Translations under genes and position numbers: made by a program | The notes under the pieces: model-generated | Database searches by the model: none | Told to the model about the DNA's origin: nothing | The model's input: the letters and a program-made list of their open reading frames with translations, nothing else | In this document: positions 10,244 through 19,353 of the stretch, one piece after another | Layout of the letters: every line of letters begins with the position of its first letter | Position numbering within the stretch: position 1 is the first letter of the stretch | From: Synaphobranchus kaupii | Lineage: Eukaryota; Chordata; Actinopteri; Anguilliformes; Synaphobranchidae | Direction: 5' to 3' | NCBI GenBank assembly: GCA_029718625.1 | Contig: CM056378.1 | Span: forward strand, 60,473,027 to 60,537,026 | DNA: 64,000 nt

Positions 10244-10706
10244 TTAGGCTAGCTTCCCGCGGCAGGGTATGGGTCCGGTTGCACTTGTGCCTCTGGGGGT
10301 CCTTCGGGGAGTGGCAGGAGAAGACTGTTGGACTTGAGGGTTTAGGCCTTATCACTCACAGCAACATGTGAAGAGGGGAACACTGCATGTTATAAGCACT
10401 TAGTCCATTCAGGGGAACCTTACGGACAGGATTTACCATCCACAAGATTGCCAGTCCAAATAATCACCTGAATAGGGCAGACTTGTCCACAAGTGTCCAG
10501 GAACAGCATTGGAGGGGACACCTACACTTTAGAAAAGGGACTTAAAAACATGGGCATTGTCTTATGTTAAAAGGTGGTGGTAGGGATGTGGAGGGGTGGT
10601 GGGGGGGGGGGGGGGGGGGGGGGGCAGGGGCAGGCAGAGTGCCAGTTTTACCTCCTAGAACCCGTGTGGTTACTGGCAGTCCTTTGGCTGCAGAGGGCCA
10701 CAGCGT

Positions 10707-12026
10707 TCAGCAAACCGGGATGACAGGAGGCATCCTGTCATCTTGCTTCTTCCGCACGTGGATGCCCCTTAACCACGCCCGTCTCATCTCTGTCCAGGGG
10801 TCTATGCCAGTTTTGGCTTTGGTTCCCTCTCTGGGCAGCTGGGCTGATCGTCGCTCGTAGGCATCCAGTCCATCACTGCTCTCCGAACACTTCTGACATC
10901 GGAAAGGGGCTCTTGCACTCTCCCTGGATGACGTGTGTGTGCGAAGTTTGCAGGTGTGGCTCGGGGGTGGAGAGACAAGGGTGGGGGAAACTGTTGTTCT
11001 AAATTGGCTGATTTTATCTTGCTTTGGAGTGCAAGACAACACTCTGGCAGAGACTTTGAGGGCCAGAGGAGTCGTAAAACGGCCGGGGGTTGGCTTCCTG
11101 CTCCGTTTCTCCCGGGGTCTCTTTACAACTCTGATAGGGGAGCGAGACTTTCGCAGAAGTCCCCCTATCTCCTCCATCACAGGAACTGTGGAAGTGGGAG
11201 AGTCCACAGAGCACACCCCTTCTGTCTGTGCAGCAGGCAGAGGTTCCCCGGATTCAGCAGGAGGGGAAGAAAAGTCCACAAGGGGTGGGGTGGGGTCCTC
11301 GGCCTGGGTGAACTGGTCTGTGGGGGCTGACTCCACCTGTTGGGGTGCGTAGACCTCTCCACCTGGCAGGGCTGATGGGCCTGTAGAAGCCGGTTCCGCG
11401 TCCTGCGGTTCAACGGTCTCCTCACCAGGCTGGGCTGCTGCGTCTGCAGTAGCAGGTTCTACCCCCAGGGGTTCGACGGTCTCCTCACCAGGCTGGGCTG
11501 CTGTGTCTGCAGTAGCAGGTTCTGCCTCCAGGGGTTCGACTGTCTCCTCACCAGGCTGGGTTATGGCTGGAATGGCGCCATGCACTGCTCCTTCCAGCAC
11601 AGGCTGGACTGCCACAGAAGAAACTGGTTTGGCAGTAACTCCTGACTTAGAGTGGTGCTTTTCCCAAGCCAGTTTCCACATTTGGTTTACCTCCTCCCAT
11701 GCCTGCTTTGACCGCCAGAGGTAGAGAAAATGTTGTCTTTTCTCTAGGTACGACCTTATCCCTTGGACAATCCTGTGCTCGGTTTCATCACTATCTGGAC
11801 AAATCAGATAGTCCAAATACTCAGTCCGTAGGTTGTAAAGCGCCTCCTCCTTAAGCTGATCCATTGCCTTGAGCTGTTCTGCAAATTTTGGGCACTGGGC
11901 TATCAAATATTGCCGTTCTGATATCATGAGGTACCACTGCTGATCCAACCTTGACTGGCCAGGGAATGCTGGTAGGCCAGCAGTGGAGGGTAAATGAGGC
12001 ATCTCTCCCTTTGTCTGGTATGCCAT
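10707..12026 (-). CDS. Gag-like protein of the gag-only LTR element (439 aa)
   Basis: The frame opens at the ATG at 12026, about 135 nt inside the PBS, as expected for a first ORF. Residues 1-125 are helical and rich in aromatic and charged residues (WYLMISERQYLIAQCPKF, LYLWRSKQAWEEV). Residues about 158-220 hold three 21-residue repeats of the type PGEETVEPLEAEPATADTAA, and 220-275 are Pro/Glu/Ser-rich. Residues 291-320 are strongly basic (RKSRSP, KRPREKRSRK) and a CxxC pair (CQKC) sits near 375. There is no canonical CCHC knuckle, protease or RT. By position and layout it is probably a structural, RNA-binding gag analogue; I do not recognise the family. Element 2 carries a longer but frameshifted homologue. 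Confidence 0.6.
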   Translation of the reverse strand: MAYQTKGEMPHLPSTAGLPAFPGQSRLDQQWYLMISERQYLIAQCPKFAEQLKAMDQLKEEALYNLRTEYLDYLICPDSDETEHRIVQGIRSYLEKRQHFLYLWRSKQAWEEVNQMWKLAWEKHHSKSGVTAKPVSSVAVQPVLEGAVHGAIPAITQPGEETVEPLEAEPATADTAAQPGEETVEPLGVEPATADAAAQPGEETVEPQDAEPASTGPSALPGGEVYAPQQVESAPTDQFTQAEDPTPPLVDFSSPPAESGEPLPAAQTEGVCSVDSPTSTVPVMEEIGGLLRKSRSPIRVVKRPREKRSRKPTPGRFTTPLALKVSARVLSCTPKQDKISQFRTTVSPTLVSPPPSHTCKLRTHTSSRESARAPFRCQKCSESSDGLDAYERRSAQLPREGTKAKTGIDPWTEMRRAWLRGIHVRKKQDDRMPPVIPVC

Positions 12027-12160
12027 AATAATATATATATATATTTTTCAAAATAAAATCAATCAATCTAAGACTAGTCGGTTAGAAAAAGATTTGAACT
12101 TGTCTCAGAGTTTACAGCAGTTTACTCAATAGTAAAATTTAGTATGCTATACGACAACCT

Positions 12161-12178
12161 ATCTCGGTGGGACCTCCA
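12161..12178 (-). promoter_or_regulatory. Primer-binding site for tRNA-Gln
   Basis: Plus-strand bases ATCTCGGTGGGACCTCCA equal the 3' end plus CCA of vertebrate tRNA-Gln (UUG type), 18 of 18. On the minus strand this is the complementary PBS, 4 nt from the end of the 5' LTR. Confidence 0.85.
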
Positions 12179-12182
12179 ATTA

Positions 12183-12870
12183 TGTCGGGTAAGTGAGGAC
12201 TAGGTAAAATGTGTATTTTCTGAATCCAGCGGTTCCAACAGTCAATGCCCTTGTTAAAACGTTCACCACTCTGAATACTGAACACAAGCGATATTGCGTG
12301 CTAGAACCCCTCACTTAACCTACATTCAAAATAAGTTTTACGTGATTTAATTTAATAATTATTATTAAAAATTACAATCATCAATTAAATCGCCAAATTC
12401 GTTCATAGGTAAGTCGAACAGTAACCTGGTGGATCAACCAACAAGCCAAAACAAAGTCTAAATCAGGTCTTGAGATTAAGTAATTTTATTAAGCGAAAAC
12501 AGTCAATTGGAATAATGAATTGAAATCATACATTCACTAAGGAATGTAGGCTGACTACTTATAATTCACAAAAGTGAAGGCATTAAACCAGACATTAATT
12601 AGGAAATACCAGTAAAGAGAGAGATAAGCCAAAAATTGCCAAATTATTTACCCTCCAGCTGAACAGGAACAAAAGGAAACGCACGAGGAACCAAAAAGAA
12701 TGACTTCTTCACACAAACTCCACAATTGACTAAATTATTTTTTCTGCGGTACACTCATAAAGTACCTTAACAGGAAGACCATCCCTGTCCTGATTGGGTT
12801 AAGGTATGGTGGAGGGGGGGAGAGGAGTCATTTATGACAAAGACTGGCTTATCTTTGATGTTGGGGGGTT

Positions 12871-12901
<31 letters not shown>

Positions 12902-12944
12902 CGACAGAGATAGAGAGAAGAGGGGAAATATTAGATATCCTACA
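12183..12944 (-). repeat. Element 1 5' LTR
   Basis: A 762-bp LTR, longer than the 3' copy mainly through an extended GA microsatellite at about 12869-12902. GACT follows at 12945-12948. Confidence 0.85.
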
Positions 12945-13335
12945 GACTAATAGTTGAGTATAACATTTATAAAGCTAGCAAGACAGACAGCAGAGCTAGA
13001 AAGAAAGCTGAGAAAGTCTGCGGTACAAAAACAGGATTTTATTCAAAATAAAATAGTTTTTGAAGTAATATCTGTAGGAAATATTCATTTAAATCTATAC
13101 TCGGGGTACCAAAAATATAGGGGACATGTACTGCGATATGCCACTACCATCCTTATACAACTGGTGGCATGGTTTTTGTATAATAAATCAGTCTTATAAA
13201 ATGTATTATTATTCTCAAAAGAGAATATATTAACTAAAAATGGGTAACTTGAATTAATAATGAAATTAATTACCAATAAAATTACACATTAATAATTGTC
13301 TTAGCAAAATCACAATATCATGTACTCAATTAACC

Positions 13336-13809
13336 CTATTTACTTTGGGCTCGAATGGCGCCATGCACTGCTCCTTCCAGCACAGGCTGGACTGCCACAG
13401 AAGAAACTGGTTTGGCAGTAACTCCTGACTTAGAGTGGTGCTTTTCCCAAGCCAGTTTCCACATTTGGTTTACCTCCTCCCATGCCTGCTTTGACCGCCA
13501 GAGGTAGAGAAAATGTTGTCTTTTCTCTAGGTATGACCTTATCCCTTGGACAATCCTGTGCTCGGTTTCATCACTATCTGGACAAATCAGATAGTCCAAA
13601 TACTCAGTCCGCAGGTTGTAAAGCGCCTCCTCCTTAAGCTGATCCATTGCCTTGAGCTGTTCTGCAAATTTTGGGCACTGGGCTATCAAATATTGCCGTT
13701 CTGATATCATGAGGTACCACTGCTGATCCAACCTTGACTGGCCAGGGAATGCTGGTAGGCCAGCAGTGGAGGGTAAATGAGGCATCTCTCCCTTTGTCTG
13801 GTATGCCAT
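13336..13809 (-). pseudogene. Truncated gag-like copy in the tandem duplication
   Basis: Repeats residues 1-152 of the 10707-12026 frame with the same start. At the duplication junction it runs into flanking sequence and stops after a short unrelated tail. It lacks the repeat region and the basic C-terminus. Confidence 0.7.
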
Positions 13810-13943
13810 AATAATATATATATATATTTTTCAAAATAAAATCAATCAATCTAAGACTAGTCGGTTAGAAAAAGATTTGAACTTGTCTCAGAGTTTACAG
13901 CAGTTTACTCAATAGTAAAATTTAGTATGCTATACGACAACCT

Positions 13944-13961
13944 ATCTCGGTGGGACCTCCA
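13944..13961 (-). promoter_or_regulatory. Duplicated tRNA-Gln PBS
   Basis: Exact copy of the 12161-12178 site at +1783. Confidence 0.8.
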
Positions 13962-13965
13962 ATTA

Positions 13966-14653
13966 TGTCGGGTAAGTGAGGACTAGGTAAAATGTGTATT
14001 TTCTGAATCCAGCGGTTCCAACAGTCAATGCCCTTGTTAAAACGTTCACCACTCTGAATACTGAACACAAGCGATATTGCGTGCTAGAACCCCTCACTTA
14101 ACCTACATTCAAAATAAGTTTTACGTGATTTAATTTAATAATTATTATTAAAAATTACAATCATCAATTAAATCGCCAAATTCGTTCATAGGTAAGTCGA
14201 ACAGTAACCTGGTGGATCAACCAACAAGCCAAAACAAAGTCTAAATCAGGTCTTGAGATTAAGTAATTTTATTAAGCGAAAACAGTCAATTGGAATAATG
14301 AATTGAAATCATACATTCACTAAGGAATGTAGGCTGACTACTTATAATTCACAAAAGTGAAGGCATTAAACCAGACATTAATTAGGAAATACCAGTAAAG
14401 AGAGAGATAAGCCAAAAATTGCCAAATTATTTACCCTCCAGCTGAACAGGAACAAAAGGAAACGCACGAGGAACCAAAAAGAATGACTTCTTCACACAAA
14501 CTCCACAATTGACTAAATTATTTTTTCTGCGGTACACTCATAAAGTACCTTAACAGGAAGACCATCCCTGTCCTGATTGGGTTAAGGTATGGTGGAGGGG
14601 GGGAGAGGAGTCATTTATGACAAAGACTGGCTTATCTTTGATGTTGGGGGGTT

Positions 14654-14684
<31 letters not shown>

Positions 14685-14727
14685 CGACAGAGATAGAGAG
14701 AAGAGGGGAAATATTAGATATCCTACA
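13966..14727 (-). repeat. Third LTR copy, from the tandem duplication
   Basis: Identical in structure to 12183-12944 and also followed by GACTAATAG. It arose by segmental duplication, not by a separate insertion. Confidence 0.85.
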
Positions 14728-15133
14728 GACTAATAGTTGAGTATAACATTTATAAAGCTAGCAAGACAGACAGCAGAGCTAGAAAGAAAGCTGAGAAAGT
14801 CTGCGGTACAAAAACAGGATTTTATTCAAAATAAAATCGTTTTTGAAGTAATATCTGTAGGAAATATTCATTTAAATCTATACTCGGGGTACCAAAAATA
14901 TAGGGGACATGTACTGCGATATGCCACTACCATCCTTATACAACTGGTGGCATGGTTTTTGTATAATAAATCAGTCTTATAAAATGTATTATTATTCTCA
15001 AAAGAGAATATATTAACTAAAAATGGGTAACTTGAATTAATAATGAAATTAATTACCAATAAAATTACACATTAATAATTGTCTTAGCAAAATCACAATA
15101 TCATGTACTCAATTAACCCTATTTACTTTGGGC

Positions 15134-16074
15134 CATTTGGCCCAATTTTCACCTAGTTTTTACTAGTGTCAATTAAGTGCCAATATCTCAAAAACTATTC
15201 ACTGCACATCCATGGTTGAAAGTTTCAATGAAAGAAGAGGCTTGTACCATTCAGAAATTTGGAACAGAATAAATGTATGTCAAAGTGGTCACAGACAGTT
15301 TATACAAAATACACATAAGAATACAAAAAGAAGTACAAAACGCCTTGTGTTTTTATAGTTTATCACTGAATATCTCAACTTCAAAGTACTGGAGCAAGCC
15401 AGAATTGTTTATACTAGTGCACTAATATGTTGTCCACATGGGTATACAATTTGGTAAAGATATCTACAGGCTTTCCTTATGCATTGGTATTTTTACCAAA
15501 ACGGGGCCCAGGTGTCCCAAAAACTTTCCAAACTTCGCCAAATATAAAACATGTGCATATCTTTCTGTCTAGGCATGTCAATCATCAGAAAACTTTATTT
15601 TTCTTTTAAAACATTTTTTGTAATACAGAATGTGAAGAAAATTAACCTACACATGTTTTGTGTTCATGTGTATGAGGGTATTCTCTTACAAAGCGTGCCC
15701 AAAAGTGCCCAAATACCTCTCCGAAAAGGATTACTTACCCTAATGTTATCCAACCTGCTTTACATTTAGAATGGCACTGTACTTCAAAATTAGATTTACC
15801 AGAGCCCCATAAGCCAGCAGAATAACAGGTTTATCTATAACAAGCCTTCAACTTGACTTTTTACAGCAAAAGTAATGAATTATACATCACTATTTAGCAA
15901 ACCTGTCTGTTACCACCTCCTACGACAGAGGTGTCAGGTGGGGGAGGGGTGTCTTCACTGTCCTCCCTGAAAAAGACAGATTCAAGTACATTACTAAGTA
16001 GAATCACTAAAAAATGAGAACACAAATTATCTCAAAAAGACATATGGCAAGTATTACAATTAAGTGGGGGGAAA
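15134..16074. other. No gene recognised
   Basis: AT-rich flank with short open frames only; no domain, repeat family or paired splice sites were recognised. Confidence 0.45.
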
Positions 16075-16148
16075 AAATATATAAATATATATATATATAT
16101 ACACACACACACATATATATATTATATATATACGTATATACATAAAAA
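16075..16148. repeat. (TA)n/(CA)n compound microsatellite
   Basis: Alternating TATATA and CACACA tracts with short interruptions. Confidence 0.85.
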
Positions 16149-16341
16149 AAATCTTACATCCACAGTACGTCTGATATTAGCTTCAACATAATTAGCAATC
16201 GTAGCTAACTAGGATTTATGAATTAGTTTGTCAGCTTGCACAAACTAAATTACATTATTATAATACTGTAATGTCTTGACTGAACCGTGAAATAAAGTAC
16301 TGAGAATGGATGTAGTAAGGGTGAATTTTTTTAAACACTTA

Positions 16342-16510
16342 CATGTCCAGGCACGGGTCCATGCCACAGAATCATTGCTCTGCCAGAGCACAGACTTCTT
16401 CACCTCTGGGACACTGCGCACCTCCAAAACCCGAGCAACCGTGAAATAAGCGCTCTTCTTTCCACCGTTGATTGCCACGTTCGCGTATAAATGTATAAAA
16501 TAATCGTAAA
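16342..16510 (-). other. Exon-like open stretch with a strong splice donor
   Basis: On the minus strand an open frame runs through VAINGGKKSAYFTVARVLEV and on to SVAWTRAWT, and ends at CAT|GTAAGTG, a near-consensus donor at 16342. The frame has an in-frame stop upstream and no clear ATG. A second overlapping frame starts with a hydrophobic signal-like segment (MLYGAIALVMSLLLQSL). I do not recognise either protein. It could be a first or second exon of an unknown gene or a chance open frame. Confidence 0.25.
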
Positions 16511-16916
16511 CTTTGAAGCAGCAAAGACATCACCAGCGCAATTGCACCATACAGCAACCCGTGTATGCGTACAGAGAAAGACTGGTCTGTGACGTATTTT
16601 TCAGCTCACAAAAAAGCTACACATTGCTAAATACATCTGGATAGACTAAAAACGTACTTGTACAGCAATCCAGTCCATCCCTTCCAGGATAAACTCAGTA
16701 AAAATGGCCACAGGCGTCATCTGATGCTGTCGACAGTCAGGAGCGCACAGCCGATTGCCCTATGGGCTGTCGTTACGCGTGGATACAGCACCGTTCACAG
16801 TCGCTTGAATATGACATATTTTACTTTGTTTGAAAGGGCAGGAAACCCCGTAGAAGATAATCTACGCGTTTTACGTTAGATCATTCATATAGCAGTCTAG
16901 TAATGTTTTTACCATA

Positions 16917-17215
16917 GACTGTATAAAAATATGGACAAAGCCACTGTGACGTCACCCATTGCCTTTCCACGGCCTCGTAAAAACCAAATTGAAACACGGA
17001 AGTCTTTTTCGCCGGCTGTTAGTACGAACTGCGCCTTCTCCGTGGAGCCGACTTGACCTTTGCTTGAAGCAGGGTCAACCGGATATGGTCTTCATGGGAG
17101 GGTCTCTGTCCAGGCACAGTATGATTGACAGTTCGGGGCGGAGATTCTGGAAAGCGGGAGAAATTAGAAGCGGGAGCTCTGGTTTTATATTGCAAGCGAA
17201 TTCACGGTAAGTTAA
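16917..17215 (+). other. Repeat-like 5' region with splice donor
   Basis: Contains GACTGTATAAAAAT (shared with 18521 and, inverted, 23099) and the fish-repeat-like CACTGTGACGTCACCCAT. A donor-like ATTCACG|GTAAGTTAAG lies at 17207-17216. It may be the non-coding first exon of the transposon-derived gene whose later exons I propose at 18883 and 19186. Confidence 0.25.
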
Positions 17216-17717
17216 GCTAATGTTTATTATATAATTTCATTTTCACGGTGTTATTTATTTGCATTGACTGTGTGAAATTCGTCACATCATTGTGTTATGT
17301 TATAACGTTTCTTCAGTTATCTTCAATTTACAGTACAATTTAAAGTACATTAATATTCCACCCAACTCAGATCGGAGGTAGGCTAATTCCATTAGCTAGC
17401 ATACCAGCTTGACAGTGAGATTGGTTACGTTAGGCCTAGGCAGGCTAAGGCGAACATAGGGTAACGTTATGATTGCCATTAACGATATTGACGGTCAATC
17501 AATCACATTTACGTACAAGACTACTTTTATTATAAATGTCCCGAAGAGCTGCTCTAGATAGGTAGCAAGCTGTCAGCAAGCTTGCGACCCAAAAAATCCG
17601 TCCAGGCAATTCATAGTTTTCACGTGATGTCACAGCCCTATGGGAACGCCCACCTGGCGGGCAAAAAGCCACCTTCCACTGCCCGCCAACGACAACCTTT
17701 CCCAAAAGTTTGCCAAA

Positions 17718-17831
17718 ATGCCGGATAGTTGTTGTTCAATTGGATGCACTAACCGAAGAGGAGACAGGCCTGGATTGTGTTTGTACAGAATCCCGTCTGA
17801 CAAGGAAAACCCAGAGAGGAGGATGTTGTGA
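17718..17831 (+). pseudogene. THAP-domain gene start, truncated
   Basis: The ATG at 17718 opens MPDSCCSIGCTNRRGD, the N-terminal C-x3-C finger start of a THAP domain, followed by LYRIPSDKENPERR, the usual FHRFP-like loop. A TGA stop follows at residue 38, so the C-x2-H half is absent. A plausible acceptor (CTCCTTCTCATTTACAG) follows at about 17852 but the remainder is not coding. In a full element this would be the DNA-binding end of the transposase. Confidence 0.65.
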
Positions 17832-18062
17832 ATCCCTCCTTCTCATTTACAGCTACCTAGGCTGTCAATGGCGGGTCATTTAAGCTGTAGGAATGGTTTA
17901 CCTGACAATGGAAAAAAGTTTATATTACATGTATGTCACAATATGTTGTGTTATCTTAACCAAAATATTACTGCCCTAGAAAAGAAAAAAAACTGCAGTA
18001 ACGTTAGCTGACTAACGTTACACTGACCACCCATGCAAGCAACGTTAGGTAGCTCACGTTAG

Positions 18063-18500
18063 CTAATTAGCACTCACCTTCGCTTTGACGATGAAGAATT
18101 TATTGTCCTTCACCTCCCAAACAACAGCATTATTGACCCATCCAGATCGAAAGTACAGATAACTGTCTGTACTTCTGTACGCTTTCATCTTCGCGGCAGT
18201 GTAAGGGGATGGATTCTCCACAAGATAAATGTAAACGTCACCGAAGTACAGCTCCGGCAGCGACTTCGCGGTTTTTAATAATTGAAATAAAGGAGCGGGT
18301 GCTGTATATGGGTCACACGTACCTAAGACACTTAGTTTGTTTGCGTATCTTTGTTTTTCGTCTTTTGATAAGTGATCTAAATACACGTGTGTTGCAAAAG
18401 AAGGAAATTTGACAGGCTTCTGCGGTAGCTCTATGGGGTTTCCAGTGTCCGTCCGCATTCTGGAACGTTGTTTTGCCCGCCAGGGCTCCGCAGCAGTCAC
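18063..18500 (-). pseudogene. First exon of a YqaJ-type (transposon-associated) protein
   Basis: 145 codons from the ATG at 18500, ending at AAAGCGAAG|GTGAGT, a good splice donor, at about 18075. The block with PELYFGDVYIYLVENPSPYT and KAYRSTDSYLYFRSGWV is the segment I know from fish YqaJ-domain proteins linked to DNA transposons, where it precedes the nuclease core. The nuclease part itself is missing. Its start lies inside the right terminal inverted region of the 907-bp element. Confidence 0.5.
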
Positions 18501-18882
18501 GTGACTGAAAACTATGAATAGACTGTATAAAAATAGGTCCTTGCGGGATTTCTAAATTCCTAAAAATGTCTGGTTAGGTTTTGCTTGTTCCAATAACCCA
18601 GCAGAGTAGCCTATTATGTTAATAATGCCCGCCCGAACCTGTCCTATTTTTTTTTGTGTGTGGATAAAATATACAATATATGATCACCCTAGCTAACGCA
18701 AACACAATGAAAGAAGATAAAATAACGTCAGCTGTGGTCATCTACGAAGCATTTTAATAAGAATCTATTTGCATGTGTGAAAATTGCACAATGCACTTTG
18801 TAAAAGCAAGTTTCCCACCCTAGTGCATGAAGTCTCATTACACAGACTGGTTGTAACCTTGAATTTTTAATTTCTTTTGCAG

Positions 18883-18912
18883 ACACAACGATGGAAAGCC
18901 GAAGCCTCAACT
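18883..18912 (+). other. Candidate micro-exon with start codon
   Basis: TTTCTTTTGCAG precedes and GTGAGT follows a 30-nt segment containing ATG at 18891 (reading MESRSLN plus one base). Joined to 19186 the phase is open. Low confidence because both are short. Confidence 0.25.
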
Positions 18913-19185
18913 GTGAGTTTCTGTACCCACCTTTCATTGTGAACCATTTTTCTTTTTTAATCACTGTGCCTTAAACTAGTCATTTACATAATATACTTTG
19001 AGTGTATTTCTCTTTCATTGCTAATTTTTCAAGCGTAGCTCTCCTTATGCAATAGGACCAAACAGCATATTGACAATATTAAAGTATCATGTCTAGATTG
19101 TGGATGATGTTTTTAATAGCTTGCATCCAGAATGTATCATTGTATATTGCAATGAGATGCATTTAATTGTATTCCTCTTACACAG

Positions 19186-19232
19186 CTAAAACTGTCTGGA
19201 TAGTAGGTGACAGCTACTTTTTATTTTTTTAA
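19186..19232 (+). pseudogene. SGNH/GDSL-like fragment (KTVWIVGDSY)
   Basis: After the acceptor TTCCTCTTACACAG the frame reads SKTVWIVGDSY, matching the block I (GDS) motif of SGNH hydrolase-like proteins that are common in fish repeat-derived genes. It then runs into a T-rich stop. The frame agrees in phase with the 18883-18912 candidate exon. Only this motif is left, so no activity is expected. Confidence 0.3.
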
Positions 19233-19353
19233 ATAGTATCGTCCATTACCTTAAAGACTGAATCTAGGGGAGGAGTTTCTCCAATCCTGGATTTAGCTTT
19301 TAATGGAATAGGTTTTTTTTAATGAAATGGGTCAGCTTTTCAAATTTTATGTT

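Larger units (their letters stand above)
9516..10624 (-). repeat. Element 1 internal unit B with second PPT-like tract
   Basis: It starts with the same TCCCTCTCTT (9516-9525) as the real PPT, then stem-loop B, and ends with a 24-base G-run at 10601-10624. The sequence just outside it (GACATTAGGCAACATCCCGTCAT) loosely resembles the LTR edge, so the unit may have arisen by duplication that included an LTR/PPT junction. It contains a 41-bp SINE-tail insertion and a patch copied from unit A. Confidence 0.7.
7714..12948 (-). mobile_element. Element 1: gag-only (non-autonomous) LTR retrotransposon, complete with TSD
   Basis: LTRs at 7718-8453 and 12183-12944 begin TGTCGGG and end CCTACA on the plus strand (TG..CA). 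The element is flanked by GACT at 7714-7717 and 12945-12948, a 4-bp target duplication. On the minus strand the 5' LTR (12944-12183) is followed after 4 nt by an exact 18-nt tRNA-Gln primer-binding site. The 3' LTR is preceded by an AAGAGAGGGA polypurine tract. The interior holds one gag-like frame (12026-10707) and two 1-kb units, but no protease, RT, RNase H or integrase motifs. It therefore must be mobilised in trans. The two LTRs differ at only a handful of sites besides a GA-repeat length change, so the insertion is young. Confidence 0.85.
11570..15133. repeat. 1783-bp tandem duplication (11570-13352 and 13353-15133)
   Basis: The second copy repeats the gag N-terminus, leader, PBS, 5' LTR and 406 bp of right flank. 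Every landmark is shifted by exactly 1783 bp (ATG 12026/13809, LTR start 12183/13966). I see only a few substitutions between copies. The junction near 13350 has a 3-bp overlap (GCT). Because the copies are nearly identical it is either a very recent duplication or an assembly artefact. Confidence 0.85.
17609..18519. mobile_element. 907-bp TIR element carrying THAP and YqaJ-type gene ends (ISL2EU-like)
   Basis: The element starts TCATAGTTTTCA (17611) and ends CTGAAAACTATGA (18517), with AT on both sides. Inverted similarity continues inward through CACGTGA and CTGGCGGGCA. Inside, the start of a THAP-domain gene reads rightward and the start of a YqaJ-type gene reads leftward, so the genes converge. 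As I recall, ISL2EU transposons encode a THAP-bearing transposase and a YqaJ-family nuclease and duplicate AT. This copy keeps only the two gene starts, so it is an internally deleted, non-autonomous derivative. Confidence 0.55.

Noticed and set aside
12954..13199. 81-codon frame present twice (also at 14737-14982)
   Set aside because: It is repeated only because of the 1783-bp duplication. It lies in the flank of element 1, has no recognisable domain and low-complexity AT codons.
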